Source of the DNA: Mesorhizobium onobrychidis | GTDB lineage: Bacteria > Pseudomonadota > Alphaproteobacteria > Rhizobiales > Rhizobiaceae | Length of the DNA stretch: 64,000 bases | Assembly (NCBI RefSeq): GCF_024707545.1 | Contig: NZ_CP062229.1 | Coordinates: forward strand, 2,957,501-3,021,500 | Direction of reading: 5' to 3' | Made by a program: the position numbers and the translations under genes | The notes under the pieces: generated by a model | What the model was told of the DNA's origin: nothing | Database searches by the model: none | Seen by the model: the letters and a program-made list of their open reading frames with translations, nothing else | Part shown: one piece after another, positions 8,599-16,885 of the stretch | Layout of the letters: the number at the start of each line of letters is the position of its first letter | Numbering within the stretch: position 1 is the stretch's first letter

Positions 8599-9484
8599 AA
8601 CGCTGGTTCTCCGACAGCTTCGACCGCAACCATCCAACGAAAACATTCAGCACCGGGTGGCTCGCCTTCGCATGTTCGGAAACGAGGAAATAGGAACGCG
8701 GCGATTTGATCGCGATGTCGAACGGGCGGACCAGCCGGCCTTCGCTCAGCGCCCGACGGCTGGTCAACTCGTCGCCCATGGCGATGCCCTGGCCGGCGAT
8801 CGCCGCCGAAAAAACCAGGTTCATATCGGAAAAGAAAATGCCCCCTTCGATGTCGGGATTCTCGACCTTCGACAGCGCCAGCCAGCGCGCCCAGTCCTCG
8901 GTGTCGCCGAGATGCAGGAGATTGGCGCGCAGCACGTCGGCGGGCCTGGAAAACCCGCCGATCTTGTTGAGCAGGGTCGGGCTGCACAGCGGCGTGAACG
9001 AGATTTCGCACAACAGCTCGACGGAGCGGTTCGGCCAGTTGCCGACGCCGAAGGCGATGAAGGCGTCGGCTTCGGCATTGCTGACATCGTCCAGCCGCCG
9101 CGGCGTCAGGATACGCAGCGCGACATCGGGGTACATCTGCCGGAATTCGCCAATGTGAGTACACAGGAACAGCGACGCGAAGCCCGGCGTGCAGCTGACG
9201 CTGAACGAGCCGCCGACGCCGGTGCCGGCATGGCGCGTTACCGCATCGCCCAGCACCGTCAGCGCCTTGCGCACGTCACTGGCATAGCGTTGGCCGCGCG
9301 GCGTCAACGCCACGCCCTTGCCGATGCGCTCGAGCAGATCGAAGCCGAGATCGCGTTCGAGCAGGCGAAGCTGATGGCTGACGGCGCTGCGGGTCAGATG
9401 CAGTTCGTCCGCGGCGCGCCAGACGCTGCCGTGGCGGGCAAAACTGTCGAGGGCGCGCAGCGCCTGCGTCGATGGAATTCTCAA
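8597..9484 (-). CDS. LysR-family transcriptional regulator (GcvA-like)
   Basis: A 295-residue regulator. The N-terminal winged HTH (LRALDSFARHGSVWRAADELHLTRSAVSHQLRLLE, about 8-42) precedes an effector-binding domain with GcvA/AmpR-like spacing. It is divergent from the M20 amidohydrolase, with 75 bases between start codons, so it very likely controls that gene and the hydrolase after it. Its stop codon is formed at the edge of the palindromic repeat, hinting that the repeat landed at the very end of the gene. Confidence 0.9.
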   Translation of the reverse strand: MRIPSTQALRALDSFARHGSVWRAADELHLTRSAVSHQLRLLERDLGFDLLERIGKGVALTPRGQRYASDVRKALTVLGDAVTRHAGTGVGGSFSVSCTPGFASLFLCTHIGEFRQMYPDVALRILTPRRLDDVSNAEADAFIAFGVGNWPNRSVELLCEISFTPLCSPTLLNKIGGFSRPADVLRANLLHLGDTEDWARWLALSKVENPDIEGGIFFSDMNLVFSAAIAGQGIAMGDELTSRRALSEGRLVRPFDIAIKSPRSYFLVSEHAKASHPVLNVFVGWLRSKLSENQR

Positions 9485-9559
9485 GAGGTGAACCGAATTT
9501 GCATGAGCCGGGAAAACATATCACTTTTTGGCGAGGCGCTTCACTGCTTTCTTTCACCC

Positions 9560-11155
9560 ATGGAGGAACCGGTGACCACCTCGGCCCAAGCAACCGCGCT
9601 TTCCTGTCTCGACGATATCCAGCCGTCGCTGTCGGCGTGGACGCGGACGATCTTCGATTTCGGCGAGACCGCCTGGCGCGAATACCAGTCGGCCGCTTGG
9701 TATGTCGAGCATCTGAGGCACGAGGGCTTTTCGGTCGAGGAAGGCTCCGGCGGGATGCCCACCGCCTTCTGCGCCCACTGGACCAACGGCGCCGGGCCGA
9801 CCATCGGCATGTATGCCGAGTATGACGCGGTACCCGGCAATTGCCAGGATGCGGCGACCGTCAAGCGACCGCGTCCGGGTCTAGGCGCTGAGGCCGGCGG
9901 CCACACCGATCCGCATTCGGGGCTGGGCATTGCCAGCCTCGGCGGTCTGCTGGCGGCCAAGGCGGCGATGCAGCGCCACGGCATATCGGGCACGCTGCGT
10001 TTCACCGGCGAGCCGGCGGAGAAAGTGCGAGGATCGAAGCCGATCCATGCGGCAAAGGGCTACTATGATGGCCTCGCCGGCATGATCTCCTTCCATCCCT
10101 TTTACATGCTGCCGCTCTGCAACACGGCGCGCTGGGACACACATTGCGGATCGGCCTGCGCGATGATCTACCGCTTTGTGTGCGACGAACCCGAAAATTG
10201 GGTTCGCGCAAGCGATGGCGCACCGATTCCGCAGGCGCATTCGGCGGTGAGGGCGCCCGGCGCCAACGACGCGCTCATGATGATGTACATGGCCTCCAAG
10301 GCGCTGCGCGATTCCATGCTGCCGCATCAGGGCGGCTGGTCGATCAGCGAGGCGATCCTGACGGCAGGGCAGGCGACCGCCGACAATCTGCCGGCGGGCC
10401 TGGCCGAGATCCAGTACATGATCCGCGTGCCGACGCTTGCGATGGCCGAGCAGGTCACCGCCGTGCTCGACCGCAATGCCGAAGCCGCCGCGAAAATGAG
10501 CGGCTGCCGCTACGAGCGGCACTGGGTTTCGAAGTCGCGGCCGGGGCTTGCCAATCACGTCATGTCAGGCATCGCCTTCGATGCGCTGGCGACCGTCGGG
10601 CCGCCGCGCTGGGACGAGGCGGCCAAGGCGATCGCCCGCGAAATCCAGGTCAATGCCGGCGGCGCGGCGACCGACGAGCCGTTTATCGCCGAGTTGGAGC
10701 AGCTGATTGCGCCTGAGGAGGCGGAGGCGATCCTGCGCCGCGACCTGCCGCCGTCGCAGCTGAATTCCACCTCCGACGATTACACCGACATGTCGTGGCA
10801 CACGCCGACGGCGCGGTTCTACGTCGCCCGCCCGGCGTTGCGGTCCGAGAACGGCCACGCCTATCCGTCCTGGGCGATGAACGCGCTGGGCGGCATTTCT
10901 GCGACGATCGATCCGATGGTCACCTGTGCCGCGAAGACGATTGCGCTCGCAGCACTTCGCCTGCTGGAAGACAAGGCCGCCCGCGATGCGGCGATGGACG
11001 AATTCGTCGCCCGCACCGGTGGCGGCATCGGCGGCAGCAAATGGCTGGCGCCGCTCTGCGACTACGAACCGCCGATCCATTTCCGCTGGCCGGAATATGT
11101 CACCACCCCGCGCGGACGCGACTGGTGGATACCAAGCAACCCGCAAGCCGCGTGA
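9560..11155 (+). CDS. M20-family amidohydrolase/peptidase (AbgB-like)
   Basis: A zinc hydrolase of about 530 residues related to the M20 peptidases that split N-acyl or dipeptide-like bonds. MYAEYDAVPG matches the first metal-site block (GEYDALPG in relatives), and GEPAEKVRGSK matches the PAEE block with the second Glu replaced by Lys. The usual GHGCGHN signature is changed to GHTDPHSGLG. A dimerisation insert occupies roughly residues 240-390. ATG 9560 is given as start, but GTG 9572 has the better-placed Shine-Dalgarno (GGAGGA) and may be correct. It lies 22 bases before the amidinotransferase-fold hydrolase gene, divergent from LysR. Substrate unknown; an N-acyl-arginine-type amide is plausible. 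Confidence 0.82.
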   Translation: MEEPVTTSAQATALSCLDDIQPSLSAWTRTIFDFGETAWREYQSAAWYVEHLRHEGFSVEEGSGGMPTAFCAHWTNGAGPTIGMYAEYDAVPGNCQDAATVKRPRPGLGAEAGGHTDPHSGLGIASLGGLLAAKAAMQRHGISGTLRFTGEPAEKVRGSKPIHAAKGYYDGLAGMISFHPFYMLPLCNTARWDTHCGSACAMIYRFVCDEPENWVRASDGAPIPQAHSAVRAPGANDALMMMYMASKALRDSMLPHQGGWSISEAILTAGQATADNLPAGLAEIQYMIRVPTLAMAEQVTAVLDRNAEAAAKMSGCRYERHWVSKSRPGLANHVMSGIAFDALATVGPPRWDEAAKAIAREIQVNAGGAATDEPFIAELEQLIAPEEAEAILRRDLPPSQLNSTSDDYTDMSWHTPTARFYVARPALRSENGHAYPSWAMNALGGISATIDPMVTCAAKTIALAALRLLEDKAARDAAMDEFVARTGGGIGGSKWLAPLCDYEPPIHFRWPEYVTTPRGRDWWIPSNPQAA

Positions 11156-11177
11156 TCACCCAAGCCAGGAGACCCCC

Positions 11178-12110
11178 ATGACCGTCCATGACCGCATCGT
11201 AGCAGAACCGTTTTCGTTGCAGCGCCGCAATCCGGCCGGCGGCACCAAGCCGCTGACCGCCTGGGGTTTTGCCAACGAGACCGATGTGCTGACCGACGTG
11301 CTGCTCGGCTCGCCGAATTTCCTGCGCCACCTTTCGACCAGCTCGCTGTCGCGCAAGCATCTGCGCGAGGCGCCGTGCAACGTCCAGATCGCGCAGGCGC
11401 AGCACAAGGACCTGGTCGCCGCCTACGAGCATTTCGGCGTCAACATCCACTGGCACGAGCCGACGCCGGAACTGCCGATGCAGGTTTATTCGCGCGATTC
11501 CAGCGTCATGACGCCGTATGGCGTCATCATCACCGCAATGGCCAACTGGTGGCGGCGCGGCGAGAACTATGCGGCGATCCGCACGTATGAGAAGCTCGGC
11601 ATCCCGATCTACGACATGGTCACCGCGGGCACTTTCGAAGGCGGCGACTTCAACGTCATCGAGGACGGCGTCGTGCTGATCGGCTGCGGCGGCGCCCGCA
11701 CGCAGGAGGAGGGCGCCCGCCAGGTCCAGGCCTGGTTCGACAAGGAGGGATGGGAAACCCGCATTGCCTTCATCGACGAATATTATGTTCATATCGACCT
11801 GATGGTGGTGCCGATCGCCGAGAAACTCACCGCCGTCTGCCTCGCCTGCACCGAGCCTGGCATCGTCGACTGGCTGAAGGGCAAGGGCCACGAGATCATC
11901 GACGTGCCGTTCCAGGACACGATCGCGCTCGGCTGCAACTTCATGTCGCTGGGCAAGGACAGGGTGATCGCGCCGACATCCAGCCAGACGCTGATCGGTC
12001 AGCTCAAGGCGCGCGGCTTCGAAGTGGCGGCCATCGACATGAGCGAGATCTCGAAGACCGGCGGCGGCATCCACTGCATGGCGCAGGCGCTGAAGCGCGA
12101 GCCGACATGA
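11178..12110 (+). CDS. Arginine deiminase / dimethylarginine dimethylaminohydrolase-family protein
   Basis: A 310-residue guanidine-modifying enzyme of the amidinotransferase (pentein) fold. Family blocks are visible: VYSRDSSVM (about 97-105), TFEGGDFNV (about 152-160) with the acidic residue that binds the guanidine, the catalytic His in YVHIDL (about 200), and the catalytic Cys in GGGIHCM near residue 300. It hydrolyses arginine or a methylated or substituted arginine to citrulline plus an amine. A Shine-Dalgarno (CAGGAGA) precedes ATG 11178. With the M20 hydrolase upstream and ornithine cyclodeaminase downstream, it fits a route from a conjugated guanidino compound toward proline. Confidence 0.85.
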   Translation: MTVHDRIVAEPFSLQRRNPAGGTKPLTAWGFANETDVLTDVLLGSPNFLRHLSTSSLSRKHLREAPCNVQIAQAQHKDLVAAYEHFGVNIHWHEPTPELPMQVYSRDSSVMTPYGVIITAMANWWRRGENYAAIRTYEKLGIPIYDMVTAGTFEGGDFNVIEDGVVLIGCGGARTQEEGARQVQAWFDKEGWETRIAFIDEYYVHIDLMVVPIAEKLTAVCLACTEPGIVDWLKGKGHEIIDVPFQDTIALGCNFMSLGKDRVIAPTSSQTLIGQLKARGFEVAAIDMSEISKTGGGIHCMAQALKREPT

Positions 12111-12192
12111 GGGGCCGGCCTTTAAGCCCGACCGCCTCGGCGAAAACGCCATTGTCAGCAACGTCGATCCCAACCTGGCTCGCGGCACGCGC

Positions 12193-13200
12193 CTACAGCA
12201 CGACGAGCTTTCCCTTGGGCACACGCCGGGCGCAACGGTAGGCGAGATCGGCGGCGACCATGTCTTCCATGGCAATGCCCATCGCCTTGTAGGTGGTGAT
12301 CTGTTGATCCGAAACGCGGCCCGGCGCGCGATCGAGCAGCATGGCGCCAAGCTCGGTGCCGAAATCAGGGTCGATGCCGGCAAGCTCGCAAGAACCGACC
12401 GGGGTCGGTTTGAATGCATCCTTGGTCTCGACAAAAAGACTGGATTTGCCGATGAGCTCGATCGGCATTTCACCGCCCGGCGGCGCCACCCCTACCGACG
12501 AGACATGCGTGCCCGGCTGGACCCAGCCTGCGTCAATCACCGGATGGTAGGAGTGGGTCGCCAGGCACACCACATCGGAACTGCGCACTGCCGCCTCGAG
12601 GTCGGCGACCGCCACCACCGACGGATGCAGCCGGGCAAGCGCTGCCGCATCGTCGAAGCTCTTCGAGGTGACGCGGATTTCGGCAAAGTCGCGCACCAGC
12701 GGCAACAGATGCAGGTGCTGGTTGGCCTGCACGCCGGCGCCGACCACTGTCGCTATCCTGGCATCCCGGCGCGCAAGCGCGCGCACCGACAGCACGGCGG
12801 AGCCGGAGGTTCGCACCGCGGTTATGAAGGTGCCGTCCATGATGCAGACCGGCAGGCCGGACAGCGGATCGAACAGGCTGATGGTGGCGAGGTGGCTGGG
12901 CAGGCCGATTGCCAGGTTGCCTTCGAAGACGTTGACGATCTTGACGGTCAGGTTCATTCCCTCCATCCAGGCCGGCATGGCGAGGCTGTAGCCGGCCCCG
13001 GGGATGTCGAGTTGTGGTCGGGGTGGATTGACGACCTTGCCTTGTGACAGCGCCTTGAAGCCGTCTTCCAGAGCATCGAGAAGCTGGCTGAGGTCGATGC
13101 ACGCCATCACGTCGGCTTCGCTCAGCACCAGGATCTCGGTCGGTCCCTTGCTGATTTCCGTCGCACTCTTGGCGGCTGGGCTGAACGCTTCCTTGGTCAT
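12193..13200 (-). CDS. Ornithine cyclodeaminase / mu-crystallin family protein
   Basis: A 335-residue NAD-dependent enzyme family that converts ornithine to proline and ammonia, or acts on related imino acids. The Rossmann motif VVGAGVQANQH (about 148-158), the substrate region FITAVRTSGSAVLSVRALA, and the late motif YKAMGIAMEDMVAADLAY are typical. It is convergent with the guanidino hydrolase gene and divergent from an Lrp-type regulator, so it probably forms its own Lrp-controlled unit. Activity on a substrate other than ornithine cannot be excluded. Confidence 0.88.
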   Translation of the reverse strand: MTKEAFSPAAKSATEISKGPTEILVLSEADVMACIDLSQLLDALEDGFKALSQGKVVNPPRPQLDIPGAGYSLAMPAWMEGMNLTVKIVNVFEGNLAIGLPSHLATISLFDPLSGLPVCIMDGTFITAVRTSGSAVLSVRALARRDARIATVVGAGVQANQHLHLLPLVRDFAEIRVTSKSFDDAAALARLHPSVVAVADLEAAVRSSDVVCLATHSYHPVIDAGWVQPGTHVSSVGVAPPGGEMPIELIGKSSLFVETKDAFKPTPVGSCELAGIDPDFGTELGAMLLDRAPGRVSDQQITTYKAMGIAMEDMVAADLAYRCARRVPKGKLVVL

Positions 13201-13276
13201 CCTGCACTCCTGTGGTCTAGAAATCGGCTCACCACGTTTGCTTTGAGCGGGTGAGGGAAGCGCAGGCTATTGCGAG

Positions 13277-13293
13277 ATTTCATGTGATGAAAT
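13277..13293. promoter_or_regulatory. Palindromic operator candidate for the Lrp-type regulator
   Basis: ATTTCA-TGTGA-TGAAAT is a perfect 6-5-6 inverted repeat in the 157-base divergent gap between ornithine cyclodeaminase and the lrp-like gene. AT-rich dyads of this size are typical Lrp/AsnC sites. Role inferred from position. Confidence 0.45.
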
Positions 13294-13357
13294 ACGTTTA
13301 TTTTGACGCTCTGCGTGAAATCAGCACACAAATCTCTGAAATAGCGTGGATTGTGAA

Positions 13358-13819
13358 ATGGGCGACCTCGACCAGATAGACCGCAGCCTGCTCCGGCTGC
13401 TGCAGGAGGACGGGCGCCGGACGACGCTTGATCTTGCCGGGCGTGTCGGGCTGTCGCCGACCGGAACCAGCCAGCGGGTGAAGCGCCTGTTCCGCGACGG
13501 GTTCATCACCGCGGTCAGGGCCATGCTCGATCCCCACAAGGTCGGCAGGGGAACGCTGGTTTTCATCGAGGTCCGGCTTGACCACACGGCGCCGCATGTC
13601 TTTGACCGCTTCGCCGAAGCCGTGGCGAAAGCTCCGGAGGTTCTGGAGTGCCATATGGTGGTTGGCGGTTTCGATTATCTGGTCAAGGCGCGGATCGCCG
13701 ATATGGCGGTGTTCCAGGATTTCCTGCAGCAGGTCATCCTGCCACTGCCCGGCGTGCGCGAAACGCACACTTTCGCCTCCATCGCCGATGTCAAGCCGAA
13801 CGCCCTCTTGCCGGTGTGA
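13358..13819 (+). CDS. Lrp/AsnC-family transcriptional regulator
   Basis: A 153-residue regulator. The N-terminal HTH (LDQIDRSLLRLLQEDGRRTTLDLAGRVGLSPTGTSQRVKRL) is followed by an effector/oligomer domain (RAM) with VVGGFDYLVKARIADMAVFQDF and a final TFASIADVK. Proteins of this size form octamers that sense amino acids. It is divergent from ornithine cyclodeaminase, whose product or substrate is the likely ligand. Start taken at ATG 13358; a GTG at 13346 would add four residues. Confidence 0.9.
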   Translation: MGDLDQIDRSLLRLLQEDGRRTTLDLAGRVGLSPTGTSQRVKRLFRDGFITAVRAMLDPHKVGRGTLVFIEVRLDHTAPHVFDRFAEAVAKAPEVLECHMVVGGFDYLVKARIADMAVFQDFLQQVILPLPGVRETHTFASIADVKPNALLPV

Positions 13820-13925
13820 TCGGGTGGGGGACGGGAACGCTGTTCAGGGCGACCTTGCATCGCATCTTCGCCTTCTTATCGCTCCCCTGGCACGCCTTCC
13901 GGTGCAGAGATGCCGGAGACCGGCT

Positions 13926-14309
13926 CTAGCCTTGCGGGGTCAGCAGGTTCGCATCGCGGGCCAGCCGCCACTCACCATCCGCCTCCTTGCGCAGGAGCGT
14001 CAGCGTATATCCCGATTGACGCACCGGCTTCCCGTTCGGCGGCGTCGCGGTCATATCGATACGACCGCGCATAAAGGCCCAGTCGCCGAGCAGCTGTAGT
14101 TCAACGATCTCGTTCGTGCCGTCGACATGAACGCCGGCCATCTCCTGCGCGGCCGCCGCGAAGATCTCCTTGTCGAAGGGCTCCCGGCCGGGAACCATGA
14201 AGATCGCGTCGTCCGTCATCAAGCTGAGGACGGTCGCGGTGTCTCCACGCTTGCTCGCATCCATCCACGTCTCGACCAGCTTTCGGATTGCTCTTTCGTC
14301 GTCCGTCAT
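13926..14309 (-). CDS. SnoaL-like / DUF4440 family protein
   Basis: A 127-residue protein with the NTF2-like cone fold: an N-terminal helix pattern DERAIRKLVETWMDASKRGDTATVLSLMTDDAIFMVPGREPF, then strands ending YTLTLLRKEADGEWRLARDAN. This matches SgcJ/EcaC-type DUF4440 proteins. Their roles vary (small-molecule binding, isomerase or hydrolase) and cannot be set here. A Shine-Dalgarno AGGAAG precedes ATG 14309. It appears to be a single-gene unit. Confidence 0.8.
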   Translation of the reverse strand: MTDDERAIRKLVETWMDASKRGDTATVLSLMTDDAIFMVPGREPFDKEIFAAAAQEMAGVHVDGTNEIVELQLLGDWAFMRGRIDMTATPPNGKPVRQSGYTLTLLRKEADGEWRLARDANLLTPQG

Positions 14310-14468
14310 CCGTTATCTTCCTGGCTTCTCGCCGTCATCGGTACCGAACGGCGCTCCTCCTCGCCGCAATATAGGGCTTAGATCGCTACCGTCATCGATT
14401 GCAGTGTTTATTGACGTCGCGCTGCGTGGGGCATGGTCCGTGAACGACCGGTCCGCGCCCCTCTATGC

Positions 14469-15218
14469 CTACCGCCAACCGCCCGAGGCGGTGATGCGCT
14501 CGCCGGTCAGCCACGATGCCTCGTCGGAGGCGAGGAACACTGCGATGCGGGCGATGTCATCGGGCTGGCCGAAGCGCCCGAGCGGGGTCATGGCGACGAT
14601 CTGCTTTTCGAACTCGCTGCCGACGATGCCGATCCGCTGCAGGCCTTCGGTGTCGACGCCGCCCGGGGCAATGGCGTTGACGCGGATGTTGCGGGCGCCG
14701 AGCTCCCGCGACATCGACAGCGTGATCGAATCCACCGCGCCCTTGGTGGCGGCGTAGACCAGCGAGTTTGGCTGCGGGTTGAGGCTGGCGACCGAGCTGA
14801 TGTTGATGACGCTGCCGCCTCCGGCGCCGAAATGATTCACCGCTTCCCGGATGGTCAGGATAGTGCCCAGCACATTGGTGTCGAATTCGCGGTGAAACTC
14901 GGCCTCGGTCACTGCTTCCAGCGGCTCGAATGCGAAGACGCCGGCATTGTTGACCAGGATGTCCACCGCGCCCAACGACGATTTGGCCGCCTCGAACAGG
15001 CGGCGCACGTCGGCGGCTTGCGACACGTCGCCGTGGACGGCAACGGCCCGGCCGCCTGCGTCGTTGATCGCGGCAACGACGCAGTCGGCACCTTCCCGCG
15101 ACGAGGCATAGTTGACGACCACGGCAGCACCGGCCGCCGCAAGACCCTTGGCGATGCCGGCGCCGATACCCTTGGAGGCGCCGGTGACGATGGCGACCTT
15201 GCCGTTCAGTTTGCTCAT
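14469..15218 (-). CDS. SDR-family NAD(P)-dependent oxidoreductase
   Basis: A 249-residue classical short-chain dehydrogenase. The cofactor motif TGASKGIG is at about 13-20, NNAG at about 88-91, the catalytic Ser in INISSVASLN, and YxxxK as YAATKGAV near 153-157. The C-terminus contains LASDEASWLTGERITASGGW, as in FabG-like reductases. The start is ATG 15218 with AAGGAGAG just upstream. It is divergent from a LysR regulator across a 97-base gap holding a dyad. Substrate unknown. Confidence 0.88.
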   Translation of the reverse strand: MSKLNGKVAIVTGASKGIGAGIAKGLAAAGAAVVVNYASSREGADCVVAAINDAGGRAVAVHGDVSQAADVRRLFEAAKSSLGAVDILVNNAGVFAFEPLEAVTEAEFHREFDTNVLGTILTIREAVNHFGAGGGSVINISSVASLNPQPNSLVYAATKGAVDSITLSMSRELGARNIRVNAIAPGGVDTEGLQRIGIVGSEFEKQIVAMTPLGRFGQPDDIARIAVFLASDEASWLTGERITASGGWR

Positions 15219-15255
15219 CAAATCTCTCCTTTGTCGATGATGAGCGGTACTTAAT

Positions 15256-15283
15256 GATGATCGGATAGCGTATAAGGATCATC
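15256..15283. promoter_or_regulatory. Inverted repeat in SDR/LysR divergent promoter
   Basis: GATGATC and GATCATC are separated by 14 bases, centred about 50 bases from each start codon. It is a good candidate for the LysR binding site controlling both genes. Confidence 0.45.
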
Positions 15284-15315
15284 TCGATCGGTTCTTTCAT
15301 GCCTGGAATTCTTGA

Positions 15316-16209
15316 ATGACCACCATCCTCGAAAAGACCGCTGGTCTTGTCGCCTTCGTGCGTACAGTCGACGCCGGCTCGTTTCATGCCGCCAGCCGGC
15401 TGGTCGGCTCCAGCCCGTCGGCGGTGTCGAAGAGCGTGGCGCGGCTCGAGCGCCGGCTGGGCGTGCGGCTGATCCAACGCTCGACGCGCCGGCTTGGGCT
15501 GACCAGCGAAGGCGTCGCCTATTACGAGCGGGTGGCGCCCTTGCTCAGAGCGCTGGACGATGCCGAGGACATCGTCCAGATGGCTGATACGGCGCGCGGC
15601 CTGCTGCGCGTTACGGTCTCCGTCGAACTCGGGCGCGGCCTGATCGCCTCTTGGGCGCAAGCGTTCCTGGCTCAACATGGCGAGGTGAGACTGGAGCTTA
15701 GCGTCACCGACCGCCATGCCGATCTGATCCGCGAAGGCTATGACGTCGCGGTGCGCATGGGGGCGCTGTCGGACACTGGGCTCGTGGCGCGCAAGATCGC
15801 CAATCTGCCGATCGTGCTGGTGGCCTCGCCGGCCTATGTCGAAAGGTGCGGCCGGCCGGCCTCGATCGAAGCGTTGCAGAGCCACGATTTCGTCCGCTAC
15901 CGGATGGCCGGCCGGCCTTATCCGGTCACCTTCGCCGACGGCACGGCAATCGTGCCGAACGGGCGGCTCGATACCGATGACGGCGGCGCTATCCGGCAAG
16001 CGGCGCTTGCCGGAGCCGGCATCGCGCATCTGATGCAGTTTGCCGTGCAGGACGATCTCGACGCAGGCCGCCTGGTCCGCATCCTGCCCGAGGTGGCGAT
16101 GCCGACCATGCCGGTGCACATCGTCCATGCGTACGGGCGACAGCTACCGGTCCGCGCCCGGCTGTTCGTCGATTTCCTGGCGGGCCGGATGGCGGCGCTG
16201 ACGCGATAG
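15316..16209 (+). CDS. LysR-family transcriptional regulator
   Basis: A 297-residue regulator with an N-terminal HTH ([42 protein letters not shown]) and an effector domain of the CrgA/DmlR subgroup (GLLRVTVSVELGRGLIASWAQAFLAQH; YDVAVRMGALSDTGLVARKI). It is divergent from the SDR gene, its likely target. This subgroup often controls an adjacent oxidoreductase in response to small reactive compounds. Confidence 0.9.
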   Translation: MTTILEKTAGLVAFVRTVDAGSFHAASRLVGSSPSAVSKSVARLERRLGVRLIQRSTRRLGLTSEGVAYYERVAPLLRALDDAEDIVQMADTARGLLRVTVSVELGRGLIASWAQAFLAQHGEVRLELSVTDRHADLIREGYDVAVRMGALSDTGLVARKIANLPIVLVASPAYVERCGRPASIEALQSHDFVRYRMAGRPYPVTFADGTAIVPNGRLDTDDGGAIRQAALAGAGIAHLMQFAVQDDLDAGRLVRILPEVAMPTMPVHIVHAYGRQLPVRARLFVDFLAGRMAALTR

Positions 16210-16250
16210 GGCGGGCGGGCTGGCCTTCGCCGTGATCCGACACCCGGTCA

Positions 16251-16673
16251 TCAAAACGCAATCTTCACCGAAGCGGCGCTGCGGTTGGCTGGGCCGTGAA
16301 AGACGGCCTCTATGTTGTTGCCGTCGGGGTCGAGCAGGAAGGCGGCGTAGTAACCGGGATGGTAGTGCTGCCGCTCGCCCGGTGCGCCATTGTCGGTGCC
16401 GCCGGCCTCGAGCCCGGCCTTATAGACGCCGTCGACCATCCCGCGGTCCCTTGCCTGGAAGGCAAGGTGGTGGCGCCCCGTTAGTTGTCCGCTGGCCGCC
16501 CGGCTGTCGATGCTGGAGACGAACAGTTCGTCGGCCCAGAAATAATCCTCGGCGCTGCCGCCGATGGGAACATCGAGCACCTTGAAAACCGCCTCGTAGA
16601 AGCGGCGGCTGGCCTTGAGATCCCTGACCACCAGCTGGACGTGGTCGATGAGACGGCCGCGATGAAGTTCCAT
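16251..16673 (-). CDS. VOC-superfamily (glyoxalase/bleomycin-resistance fold) protein
   Basis: A 140-residue metal-dependent dioxygenase/isomerase-fold protein. It shows the paired beta-alpha-beta-beta-beta pattern: IDHVQLVVRDLKASRRFYEAVFKVL at the start, HHLAFQARDRGMVDGVYKAGLEAGG in the middle, and YYAAFLLDPDGNNIEAVFHGP at the end, the last with the metal-binding Glu. Start at ATG 16673, preceded by CAGGAG. Function unknown; many such proteins act in detoxification. Confidence 0.85.
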   Translation of the reverse strand: MELHRGRLIDHVQLVVRDLKASRRFYEAVFKVLDVPIGGSAEDYFWADELFVSSIDSRAASGQLTGRHHLAFQARDRGMVDGVYKAGLEAGGTDNGAPGERQHYHPGYYAAFLLDPDGNNIEAVFHGPANRSAASVKIAF

Positions 16674-16885
16674 GCCTGTTAGCTCCTGATCGCCAGGTTG
16701 GAAATCTAGCTCAGGGCGGTGCACGGTCAATGCAATGGAGCAATTGAGTGGCGCGATTTCCTGACTAGATAAAAAATGCAACCGGATTGTAGGATTCGAA
16801 ATGTCGCCATCGTCCTTCGGACGCAAGCGGTGTGACGAAGCTCGAAAGAAGTCGCGCCGTGTCCAAACGATCTCGGGAGAAAAAT

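Noticed and set aside
8429..9559. Upstream extension of the M20 hydrolase frame to 908 residues
   Set aside because: The extension is antisense to the LysR gene and runs through the palindromic repeat.
11100..12473. Long reverse-strand open frame (457 codons)
   Set aside because: It is antisense to the clear amidinotransferase-fold hydrolase gene; its text is Arg/His/Asp-rich without family signatures.
14557..16128. Long reverse-strand open frame (523 codons)
   Set aside because: It overlaps both the SDR gene (other frame) and the LysR gene (antisense); no family likeness.
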